Origin: Bacteroidaceae bacterium
GTDB lineage: Bacteria > Bacteroidota > Bacteroidia > Bacteroidales > Bacteroidaceae
Direction: 5' to 3'
Assembly: GCA_016302965.1 (NCBI GenBank)
Contig: JAEDMP010000072.1
Coordinates: forward strand, 1-12,580
Length of the DNA stretch: 12,580 nucleotides
Positions 6,884-12,580 of the stretch are shown piece after piece (within the stretch, counting starts at the first letter, position 1; every line of letters begins with the position of its first letter). The translations under genes and the position numbers were made by a program. The notes under the pieces were generated by a model that was not told where the DNA came from, made no database searches, and saw only the letters and a program-made list of their open reading frames with translations.

Positions 6884-6957
6884 GCCTCTTTAGCTCAGTT
6901 GGCCAGAGCACGTGATTTGTAATCTCGGGGTCGTTGGTTCGAATCCGACAAGAGGCT
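6884..6957 (+). tRNA. tRNA-Thr (anticodon TGT)
   Basis: The cloverleaf folds with acceptor stem GCCTCTT/AAGAGGC, D stem GCTC/GAGC, anticodon loop TTTGTAA with TGT at 6917-6919, and T arm GTTGG-TTCGAAT-CCGAC. The discriminator base is T. The CCA tail is not encoded (CCC follows), so it must be added by CCA transferase. The anticodon stem CGTGA/TCTCG contains one U-U mismatch at position 29-41, which is unusual. The tRNA lies next to the SRP RNA and is likely processed from the same transcript. Confidence 0.93.
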
Positions 6958-6980
6958 CCCCCAAAACTAACCATCAATAC

Positions 6981-7044
6981 ATCGACACAGTATTTATCGA
7001 CACTGCATTTATCGACACAGTATTTATCGACACTGCATTTATCG
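6981..7044. repeat. Alternating 15-bp tandem repeat array
   Basis: Four 15-bp units run head to tail in an A-B-A-B order: ATCGACACAGTATTT (6981-6995, 7011-7025) and ATCGACACTGCATTT (6996-7010, 7026-7040), plus a partial ATCGA (7041-7045). The A and B units differ at three positions. The array lies between tRNA-Thr and the terminator, so it is probably transcribed as a trailer. Copy number may vary between strains. Confidence 0.9.
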
Positions 7045-7091
7045 AAAAAAGAGACGAGAGGATTGTCCAGAACGGACGACCCTCTTTTTTT
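7045..7091. terminator. Bidirectional intrinsic terminator
   Basis: AGAGG (7057-7061) pairs with CCTCT (7081-7085) around an inner GTCC/GGAC stem, followed by a run of T to 7091 that stops the plus-strand SRP/tRNA transcript. On the minus strand the same hairpin is followed by T6 (A-run at 7045-7050), so it can also end the transferase transcript, whose stop lies about 30 bases away. Confidence 0.8.
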
Positions 7092-7121
7092 CGTCCCCTA
7101 TGACTGGAAGCCCCTACCCCA

Positions 7122-8135
7122 CTACAGCTCGAACGATGACTTGTTGGGCAGAATCTCCGCCAGCGCTCCATTGACCATCCGCTTGACTTCCGGGAAATCG
7201 GAAGCCGCAAGCAGAGGAGTATCGTTGACGGTGATGATATCGTAGTGCTGGCTACGGATGGCGGCAGCCACCTCGGCGGCATCATCAGAGGGAAAGGCAT
7301 AGAGTTTGCGCCGGCTCATGCTGCAGGGCGCAAAGCGATTCTCGGCCAACTGCCAATAGCGCACGAGCCACTGGTTGACATCCGTGCATTGCCGGAAACG
7401 ATTGCGGCAGTGTGTTTGCAGGAAATCAGGATAAACCTCCCATACCCTCTCGAACGAACTCTTGAGAAACGACTGCGCCGAATGGAATAGCGCAAAGCCC
7501 GTGAAGAAAGGCTGGTTCGCCTTCATCAGCGCCTGCAACATGCCATGCAGCCCGAGATAGGGACCATACCAGCGCCGCAGCTCATTTCGCGTGACATCCC
7601 TCTTGCGGAAGTGGGCATTCAGCAGTCCCAGATTGGTGAAGTCGATATGCTGGAAGGTAGAGTCGCCCGGCACATAGATGCTCAGCAGCGTCTGTTGCTC
7701 GGCTGAGTCGCAGGGCAGACCGTTGCGGAAGAAGTCGGAAGCCTGCATCGGACGCACGGGGAAGAAATCGTCGTTGAAATAGATGAAATGCTCGCTCAGA
7801 TCCGTGATCCGGTGCAGGTTCAGTTCGATGGTATGGCTGCTGAACGTAGGCAGGCAGTCGGCCGGGATATAGTCGGCATGGTTCACTAAGCGCAACCGCG
7901 GATGGTCACGGCGCAGCCAGCGGGGCTGCTGCCCGTCGGTAATCAGGAAGATTCGGTCCACCCAGGGCCAGAAACGCTCGATACCGCGGAAGATATACTG
8001 CAGGTTGTCCCAGTCGCGGTAACGTGCCTCCGACGCATCGTCAGAGGAACGCCCGCTATACCTGTTGTAACGTGCCAGCCATTCGGGGTCACTTCCGTCC
8101 ACCCAAGGAATGACAACATCGATCTGATAATCCAT
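7122..8135 (-). CDS. Stealth-family sugar-phosphate transferase (capsule/exopolysaccharide type)
   Basis: Stealth proteins transfer a hexose-1-phosphate from a nucleotide sugar to a glycan, building phosphodiester-linked capsules or decorating glycans. The 337-residue protein shows the family's conserved regions in order. CR1 is IDVVIPWVDGSDPEW (5-19). CR2 spans RDWDNLQYIFRGIERF (40-55) through FIYFNDDFFP (117-126), including the acidic DD pair expected in the active site. A CR3-like HSAQSFLKSSFERVW lies near 218-232 and a shorter CR4-like NRFRQCTDVN near 245-254. No signal peptide or membrane segment is seen, as expected for a cytoplasmic enzyme. It starts 35 bases after the mutS2 stop, so it is probably read from the mutS2 promoter. 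No other glycan gene is adjacent; the donor sugar and acceptor are unknown. Confidence 0.9.
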   Translation of the reverse strand: MDYQIDVVIPWVDGSDPEWLARYNRYSGRSSDDASEARYRDWDNLQYIFRGIERFWPWVDRIFLITDGQQPRWLRRDHPRLRLVNHADYIPADCLPTFSSHTIELNLHRITDLSEHFIYFNDDFFPVRPMQASDFFRNGLPCDSAEQQTLLSIYVPGDSTFQHIDFTNLGLLNAHFRKRDVTRNELRRWYGPYLGLHGMLQALMKANQPFFTGFALFHSAQSFLKSSFERVWEVYPDFLQTHCRNRFRQCTDVNQWLVRYWQLAENRFAPCSMSRRKLYAFPSDDAAEVAAAIRSQHYDIITVNDTPLLAASDFPEVKRMVNGALAEILPNKSSFEL

Positions 8136-8170
8136 ACGTTTTCGCTTGCTTGATGACAGATAAAACCTTG

Positions 8171-10696
8171 TTATAGGTCTACCACCGTGATGCCCGCACC
8201 GCCGAACTGCACATGCTCGTCGCGATAGGCCGTGACGTTGGGCACGGTGGAGAGATACTGGCGGATGAGTTGGCGCAGCACCCCCGTACCCGTTCCGTGG
8301 AGAATGCGCACACGGCTCATGCCCACGAGAATGGCATCATCGATGAAATAGGTGACGGCTGTGAGCGCCTCGTCGCCGCGCATCCCGCGCACGTCCAGGT
8401 CTTGCTTGAAGTGGAGCTTGCGCTCGTCGATGGTCTCGCGGGTCATGCGACTGCCGGCCGAAAGGGCCTGCGCTGTCTCCTCCCGCTTCGGAGCCTGTGC
8501 ACGCTCCAGGCGGTCGGCGCGCATCTTGGTGCGCATGTCGCCGAAGATGACCACCGCCATCTTCCCGTCCATCGCCTCCACACGGCCCACACTGGTGAGC
8601 CCCTTGATGCGCACGGTGTCGCCGGCCTCGATGGGACGCGCCTCCTCGGCCTTCTTGGCAGCCGCCTGGCGCAACTTCTCGGCCGCAGCTTCATTGGCCT
8701 CAGCCTTCTCCTTCTTGCGTTTGGCGTGACGCTCCTTGCGTTCCTGAATCTGCTTGATCTTGCGTGCAATGAGTTCATCCTCAGCCTTGGTGTCAATCTC
8801 CATCACCTCCTTCTTGAAGGCGTTCAGGTCTTCGCGTATGCGTTTCGTCTCTTCCTTTTCGGCCTGGCTCTCGCGTATCTCGCGGATGGCATTCTCTATC
8901 TTCTTGTTGCTCTCGCTCAACAGTTCCTGGGCCTGCTCCTTGGCACGGCGCAGGATGTCCTTGCGGCTCTGCTCCAGTTCCTTGATTTCCTGCTCATAGC
9001 GGCGTATGCGCTCCTCGAGCTGCCGCTCATGCTGGTGGATGGTCTGTCGCTTGCCCTCCCAGTAGCGCTTGTCGCGCACGATATCCTGCAGATACTTGTC
9101 GCTCTGGATATACTCGCTACCCACCAACTCCGAAGCGTCGCGGATAACCTCCTCGGGGATGCCCGTCTTACGTGCTATCTCGATGGCAAACGAGGATCCT
9201 GGCTGTCCGATGGCCAACTGGAACAGGGCGCGCATCTCGTGGCGGTCGTAGAGCATGGCACCGTTCACCACGCCCTCGTGGCTGTCGGCAAAATGCTTGA
9301 GGTTCTGGTAGTGGGTGGTAATCACGCCCCAGGCCCCGCGTTTGCAGAACTGGCGCAAGACGCTCTCGGCGATGGCTCCGCCAATCTGCGGCTCCGTACC
9401 GCCGCCAAACTCATCGATCAGCAGCAGCGTCTCGCCATCTGCATGGCGCATCATCTGCTTCATGTTGAGCAGGTGGCTCGAATAGGTGCTCAGGTCGTCG
9501 GCAATGCTCTGTTCGTCACCGATGTCAATCATGATATGGGCAAAGATGCCCGCCGTGGAGCGGTCGGTCATGGGTACAGACAACCCACATTGGATCATAT
9601 ACTGCAACAGTCCCACACTCTTCAGGCAAACCGACTTACCGCCGGCATTGGGACCGGAGATGATGAGGATACGGCGCTCGGGCGTGAGGCAGATGTCGAG
9701 CGGCACCACGCGCTTGCCCTGCTTGGCCAACGAGATCTGCAGCAACGGATGCTCGGCACCAATCCAGTCGATATGCGCACGAGCCTCCACACGGGGCTCC
9801 ACCGCCCGTGTCTGTTCAGCCAGACAGGCCTTGGCCCGGGTCAGGTCGACGAGACCCAGAAAACGGTAGGCATGGAGGATGTCCTGCACATGGGGCCGCA
9901 GTTCGGCAGCAAACTCCGTGAGGATGCGTATCACCTCGCGTCGCTCCTCCGACTCGAGCTCCCTCACCCGGTTGTTGGCCTCCACCACCTCGGCAGGCTC
10001 GATAAAGACGGTCTTGCCCGTGGCCGACTCGTCGTGTACGATGCCACGAATCTTCTTCTTCAAGGCCGGAGCCACAGGAATCACCAGACGCCCGTCGCGG
10101 AAGGTGGGTGCCACATCCTTGTCCACCAGCCCCTCACGCTGTGCGTTGCGCAGAATGCTGTAGAGCGTGTGCGAGATGCTGTTTTCCGTGGCAGAGAGCT
10201 CGCGACGGATACCCAGCAGTGTAGAGGATGCGTTGTCGCGCATCTTGCCGAAACGGTCGAGCAGCCGGTCGATGCCCGCCACAATCTGCGGAAAACTCAT
10301 CACATCCTCAGCCATCCTCGCCAGTGCCGGATAGGGAAAGGCGTTCTCGTCATCCTCGGCCGGTTTGCGCAGAAAGGCAACGATGCCGTTGATGGTATCG
10401 AGCGATCGGCGCAGGTCAAACAGCTCCGACTCGTCAAGATGGGTTCCTTCAAGCCGCAGCCGCGCCACAGCCTCTCTCACATCAAAGAAAAACTGCAGGG
10501 GAAAATTCTCGGCCTCAGCCAGCAGACGGCGGAACTCGCTCACCTGGCAGAGCCATTCACGGATGGTGTCGGGCTGGGAGGAGAAACCGATCCGGTCAAC
10601 CATCTCCTTGCCCAACACGCTGAGACAATGCTGCTTGAGCAGTCCTCTCACCTCGTCAAATCCTATCTTTGTTTCAAAGTTCTTCGGGTAAATCAT
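8171..10696 (-). CDS. mutS2: MutS2 family ATPase with Smr domain
   Basis: MutS2 lacks the mismatch-recognition domains of MutS. In studied species it either suppresses homologous recombination by acting on branched DNA or splits collided ribosomes. The 841-residue protein has a helical N-terminal core and clamp region (about 1-330). The ATPase has Walker A GPNAGGKS (348-355), Walker B LLLIDEFGGGTEP (424-436) and an ITTHY switch near 459-463. A long charged coiled coil runs from about 540 to 685, followed by the KOW-like segment IEAGDTVRIKGL (689-700). The C-terminal Smr nuclease domain has LDVRG (767-771) and HGTGTG (800-805). All domains look complete. ATG 10696 (MIYPKNFETK) fits the family start, and the next Met is at residue 32. 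The promoter leaves essentially no leader. A Stealth transferase gene follows 35 bases downstream. Confidence 0.96.
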   Translation of the reverse strand: MIYPKNFETKIGFDEVRGLLKQHCLSVLGKEMVDRIGFSSQPDTIREWLCQVSEFRRLLAEAENFPLQFFFDVREAVARLRLEGTHLDESELFDLRRSLDTINGIVAFLRKPAEDDENAFPYPALARMAEDVMSFPQIVAGIDRLLDRFGKMRDNASSTLLGIRRELSATENSISHTLYSILRNAQREGLVDKDVAPTFRDGRLVIPVAPALKKKIRGIVHDESATGKTVFIEPAEVVEANNRVRELESEERREVIRILTEFAAELRPHVQDILHAYRFLGLVDLTRAKACLAEQTRAVEPRVEARAHIDWIGAEHPLLQISLAKQGKRVVPLDICLTPERRILIISGPNAGGKSVCLKSVGLLQYMIQCGLSVPMTDRSTAGIFAHIMIDIGDEQSIADDLSTYSSHLLNMKQMMRHADGETLLLIDEFGGGTEPQIGGAIAESVLRQFCKRGAWGVITTHYQNLKHFADSHEGVVNGAMLYDRHEMRALFQLAIGQPGSSFAIEIARKTGIPEEVIRDASELVGSEYIQSDKYLQDIVRDKRYWEGKRQTIHQHERQLEERIRRYEQEIKELEQSRKDILRRAKEQAQELLSESNKKIENAIREIRESQAEKEETKRIREDLNAFKKEVMEIDTKAEDELIARKIKQIQERKERHAKRKKEKAEANEAAAEKLRQAAAKKAEEARPIEAGDTVRIKGLTSVGRVEAMDGKMAVVIFGDMRTKMRADRLERAQAPKREETAQALSAGSRMTRETIDERKLHFKQDLDVRGMRGDEALTAVTYFIDDAILVGMSRVRILHGTGTGVLRQLIRQYLSTVPNVTAYRDEHVQFGGAGITVVDL

Positions 10697-10700
10697 GGTG

Positions 10701-10734
10701 CAAAGGTACTACTTTTTCAACTTTTATCAGCAAA
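10701..10734 (-). promoter_or_regulatory. mutS2 promoter, almost on top of the start codon
   Basis: On the minus strand TTTG (10734-10731), 22 bases, then TACCTTTG (10708-10701) fits the consensus with slightly wide spacing. The -7 box ends only 4 bases before the mutS2 ATG (10696-10694), so transcription would start at or within a few bases of the start codon. Confidence 0.6.
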
Positions 10735-10748
10735 AAGTAGCAAAAACA

Positions 10749-10780
10749 TTTGCACAATCCAAAAAATAGTTATACCTTTG
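10749..10780 (+). promoter_or_regulatory. tRNA-Ser promoter
   Basis: TTTG (10749-10752), 20 bases, then TACCTTTG (10773-10780) is a consensus Bacteroidetes promoter. Start is expected near 10785-10788, about 30 bases before the tRNA. It is back to back with the mutS2 promoter. Confidence 0.85.
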
Positions 10781-10818
10781 CAGCCGAAAATCAAGGTAAC
10801 GGTCACCATACGGACCAA

Positions 10819-10906
10819 GGAGAGATGGTAGAGTGGTCGATTACAACGGTCTTGAAAACCGTCGTGCTGAGAGGCACCGGGGGTTCGAATCCCTCTCTCT
10901 CCGCCA
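10819..10906 (+). tRNA. tRNA-Ser (anticodon TGA)
   Basis: This 88-base class II tRNA has acceptor GGAGAGA/TCTCTCC, anticodon loop CTTGAAA with TGA between CGGT and ACCG, a long variable arm (CGTGCTGAGAGGCACCG) typical of serine tRNA, and T loop TTCGAAT. Discriminator G and the CCA end are encoded (10903-10906). Its 3' end lies 141 bases before a tyrosine recombinase gene and is a likely integration target. Confidence 0.96.
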
Positions 10907-10951
10907 AGAGTGACGTAACGAGTTGACATCAACGAGTTACGTCACTCTTTT
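10906..10951 (+). terminator. Intrinsic terminator after tRNA-Ser with internal G-A pairs
   Basis: AAGAGTGACGTAAC (10906-10919) pairs perfectly with GTTACGTCACTCTT (10936-10949). Inside, GTTGA (10922-10926) pairs with TCAAC (10929-10933). The two stems are joined by a symmetric GA/GA internal loop (10920-10921, 10934-10935), which can form tandem sheared G-A pairs. T residues at 10948-10951 complete the terminator, and the opposite strand offers a short T-run less clearly. Confidence 0.85.
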
Positions 10952-11006
10952 CGTTTTGTGTTGATAAATATCTGCGCCACTTTAGAACTGGATGTTGAAC
11001 AAACGT

Positions 11007-11037
11007 CTTTTACTCGCTGGAATGACGAGCTTAAAAG
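11007..11037. promoter_or_regulatory. Imperfect dyad just upstream of the integrase gene
   Basis: CTTTTACTCG (11007-11016) and CGAGCTTAAAAG (11026-11037) form an inverted repeat with a two-base bulge, ending 10 bases before the integrase ATG. It could be an operator, an arm-type integrase site or a leader hairpin limiting translation. No consensus promoter was found in 10952-11047. Confidence 0.3.
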
Positions 11038-11047
11038 ATGTTAAAAA

Positions 11048-12217
11048 ATGTGCTCTTTTTTTCGCACAGGCAAAAGTTCAAGCCTCGTGGGCTACACACC
11101 ACCCACGTTACACAAAGGTGTGAGATGGTTTGTCGATTTCACCGCTTGGGATCCGGCCATCAATGCTATGCGCCGCAAACGCTACTACGTTAGCGGCAGT
11201 CTTACAATCTCACAGAAGAAGGCCCGTGCCAACGAAATCATGCAGGTGCTCACGCGCCAGCTTTCGCAGGGATGGAACCCATGGGTGAACAACGATGACA
11301 CCCGTGGCCATGTAATCTTCGAAAACTGCTTACAGCGATATGAAGATTATGTGGACAGGATGGACAGGAAGAAGACCCGCCAAAGTTATCACTCGCGAGT
11401 CAACATCCTCCGTGAGTTCATCGCCTCACTTGCCAGTCCCATCAAGTTTGCTTATCAGTTCGACCAGTCGTTCTGCAACGATTTCATCGACTGGATTTAC
11501 CTTGACCGCGAAAGTAGTCCAAGAACACGCAACAACTATCGTGGTTGGCTCTTCGGCTTAGCCGAGTTCATGATGGCACGAAAGTACATCAGTTCCAATC
11601 CTGTTGAACGCATCAAGGTGATGCCGGAACATGAGAAGTTCCGCAAAGACTTGACTCCAGAAATGCTGAAATGCATGCAAACCTATCTTGAGGAGAACGA
11701 CAAGCCGTTTCTTTTGGCCTGCATGATGCAGTATTACACCTTGATACGCCCAGGTGAATTGAGCAACCTGAAGATTGGCGACATCTCTCTCAAGAACCAG
11801 ACGGTCTTTGTTTCCAAGAAGTTCAGCAAGAACCACCGCGATGCGGAAGTGGGCCTGAACAAGTCCATCATCAAGCTCATGCTCGACCTTGGCATCTTCA
11901 AATGGCCCGACACCCATTACCTCTTCGGCACAGGTTTCCTGCCCAACAGAGAGAAAATGGGATCCGACCAGTTCAACAAACGCTGGAAGAAGATGCGAGC
12001 TACGCTTCGCTGGAGCGATTGTTACCAGTTCTATTCCCTGAAGGACACCGGCATCCGCGACCTTGCCAATGCTGCGGGTGTTGTCGTTGCCCGTGACCAG
12101 GCACGCCACAGCGACATCACCACAACCAACAAATACATCCAGAAGCACGGTGTGCAGGAAGTGACACTGGGCTTTGAAGGCAACCTCTCCTATGGAGACA
12201 ATGAGAAGGACGAATAA
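11048..12217 (+). CDS. Tyrosine recombinase (integrase) of an integrative element
   Basis: This 389-residue site-specific recombinase probably inserts and excises a mobile element at the neighbouring tRNA-Ser. The N-terminal arm-type region (about 10-70) has WFVDFTAWDPAINAMRRKR, typical of Bacteroidetes integrases. A SAM-like core-binding domain covers about 85-190. The catalytic domain has Arg234 in LIRPGELSNLKIGD, a lysine in the beta hairpin near 257-258, a variant box II where HxxR is replaced by Tyr329-SL-Lys332, then His354 and the nucleophile Tyr363 in TTTNKYI. Box II variants of this kind (YSxKxTG) are seen in phage and Bacteroidetes integrases as I recall, so activity is likely. ATG 11048 is preferred because the next residues (SFFRTGKSS) fit the family; ATG 11038 is in another frame. 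It reads away from the tRNA and ends just before a strong terminator. Confidence 0.93.
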   Translation: MCSFFRTGKSSSLVGYTPPTLHKGVRWFVDFTAWDPAINAMRRKRYYVSGSLTISQKKARANEIMQVLTRQLSQGWNPWVNNDDTRGHVIFENCLQRYEDYVDRMDRKKTRQSYHSRVNILREFIASLASPIKFAYQFDQSFCNDFIDWIYLDRESSPRTRNNYRGWLFGLAEFMMARKYISSNPVERIKVMPEHEKFRKDLTPEMLKCMQTYLEENDKPFLLACMMQYYTLIRPGELSNLKIGDISLKNQTVFVSKKFSKNHRDAEVGLNKSIIKLMLDLGIFKWPDTHYLFGTGFLPNREKMGSDQFNKRWKKMRATLRWSDCYQFYSLKDTGIRDLANAAGVVVARDQARHSDITTTNKYIQKHGVQEVTLGFEGNLSYGDNEKDE

Positions 12218-12239
12218 GTCTTGATCTTGCCAATAACGA

Positions 12240-12290
12240 AAAAGACATCCACTTATAGGGCTAATTCGCCTTATAGGTGGATGTCTTTTC
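12240..12290 (+). terminator. Integrase terminator, 22-bp hairpin
   Basis: A 22-base arm (12240-12261, starting AAAAGACATCCAC) pairs with 12268-12289 (ending GGATGTCTTTT) across a six-base loop TAATTC, with two G-U wobbles and no mismatches. It lies 22 bases after the integrase stop. The flanking A and T runs make it bidirectional. Confidence 0.9.
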
Positions 12291-12339
12291 TTATCTATGG
12301 CTATATAGCCTAAAATAAATGCACTTTTCGCTGTGTAGC

Positions 12340-12412
12340 GTTGTATCTTGAAGGGAGTCATAAATGCAACACACTGTGAGTCAACAATGTTTTCTTGATA
12401 CAACCTTGTATC
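12340..12412. repeat. TTGTATC repeat cluster
   Basis: GTTGTATC (12340-12347) is matched by its inverse GATACAAC (12397-12404). The latter also forms a tight dyad GATACAA-CC-TTGTATC (12397-12412). Three identical 7-bp sites within 73 bases, one direct pair and one inverted pair, look like binding sites for a DNA-binding protein such as a repressor, excisionase or integrase arm domain. Confidence 0.5.
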
Positions 12413-12486
12413 TCACGTTGTTTTATGCTACAAATTCCTTCTTAAACCGAGCCCGCACCGCTGCGAAGCGTCACAGAGATGGTTGT

Positions 12487-12544
12487 CAGACTGAGGCATT
12501 TGTCCTATGGCAACGAGTTGCTATTGGACAACCGCCACAGTCTG
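12487..12544. repeat. Long imperfect inverted repeat, 28-base arms with GA loop
   Basis: The arms 12487-12514 (CAGACTGAGGC...GCAAC) and 12517-12544 (GTTGC...GCCACAGTCTG) align without gaps around a two-base centre GA. There are 23 Watson-Crick pairs, one G-U and four mismatches. There is no T-run, so it is not an ordinary terminator. The role is unknown. Confidence 0.8.
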
Positions 12545-12580
12545 CCAAGGTCCAAACACGTGAGGATTGCCAGTTCTTGC

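Larger units (their letters stand above)
12291..12580. other. Repeat-rich non-coding start of the putative element
   Basis: No convincing complete gene is seen in these 290 bases. They hold a perfect 12-bp palindrome GGCTATATAGCC (12299-12310), three TTGTATC sites (12341-12347, 12397-12403 inverted, 12406-12412), and a long hairpin (12487-12544). A plus-strand frame is open from 12446 to the right edge (ATG at 12479, reading MVVRLRHLSYGNELLLDN) and could be the start of a gene cut by the window. Because it runs through the hairpin, I do not call it a gene. Confidence 0.5.

Noticed and set aside
6981..7044. A possible CRISPR array in the 15-bp repeats
   Set aside because: The repeats are contiguous and only 15 bp long, with no unique spacers and no cas genes, so this is a simple tandem repeat.
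6912..7103. Small reading frames over tRNA-Thr and its trailer
   Set aside because: They are translations of the tRNA and of the repeats and do not look like proteins.
6975..7300. A 108-codon minus-strand frame across the repeat array and the terminator
   Set aside because: It overlaps the end of the transferase gene in another frame, and its tail is just the translated repeat.
8213..10831. An 872-codon open frame on the plus strand opposite mutS2
   Set aside because: It is the antisense shadow of a complete, well-conserved mutS2. Such long antisense frames are common in GC-rich genes with biased codons, and the translation shows no recognisable domain.
12299..12310. The palindrome GGCTATATAGCC as an operator
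   Set aside because: It is perfect but stands alone without a promoter or gene next to it; a 12-bp palindrome can arise by chance.
11558..12403. A 281-codon minus-strand frame opposite the integrase and its terminator
   Set aside because: It runs through the integrase catalytic domain and the terminator hairpin, with no family features.

Overview
The window looks like chromosomal DNA of a fairly GC-rich member of the Bacteroidales, most likely a Prevotella-type organism. Three things support this. Promoters follow the Bacteroidetes consensus (TTTG, about 20 bases, TAnnTTTG) and are seen upstream of fabI, mnmE, the SRP RNA, mutS2 and tRNA-Ser. Start codons lack clear Shine-Dalgarno sequences. 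The proteins (FabI, MnmE, a DUF4491 protein, a Stealth transferase, a tRNA-associated integrase) have the look of that phylum. No species can be named from sequence alone.

Layout from left to right. A sugar aminotransferase (33-1202, +) converges on fabI (1286-2143, -). fabI and mnmE (2348-3742, +) diverge from a 204-base region carrying two back-to-back promoters. Behind mnmE lie ogt (DNA alkylation repair) and then, after a possible weak promoter, a compact four-gene run: an AlaX-like tRNA editing protein, a flavin reductase fused to rubredoxin, a lipoprotein nitroreductase and a small DUF4491 membrane protein (4483-6595). A strong promoter at 6732-6763 then drives a small stable-RNA unit, the 4.5S-type SRP RNA followed four bases later by tRNA-Thr(TGT). 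That unit ends in a short alternating 15-bp repeat array and a bidirectional terminator.

On the minus strand, mutS2 (8171-10696) is followed closely by a Stealth-family sugar-phosphate transferase (7122-8135), probably as one transcript. The mutS2 promoter sits so close to the start codon that the message is probably leaderless. Divergently, tRNA-Ser(TGA) (10819-10906) has its own promoter and a long symmetric terminator.

Immediately past tRNA-Ser is a tyrosine recombinase (11048-12217) reading away from the tRNA, the classic arrangement at the end of an integrated element. The core chromosome therefore probably stops near 10906 and an island begins there, continuing beyond the right edge. 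The integrase ends in a 22-bp terminator hairpin. The last 290 bases hold no convincing gene but are unusually rich in inverted repeats: a TTGTATC repeat cluster and a 28-bp arm hairpin.

Most genes here are housekeeping (fatty acid synthesis, tRNA modification and editing, DNA maintenance, protein targeting). I see no clear novel defence or metabolic system. The best candidates for something undescribed are the redox/tRNA-quality operon, the dyad over the fabI promoter, and the repeat-rich non-coding DNA at the start of the island.
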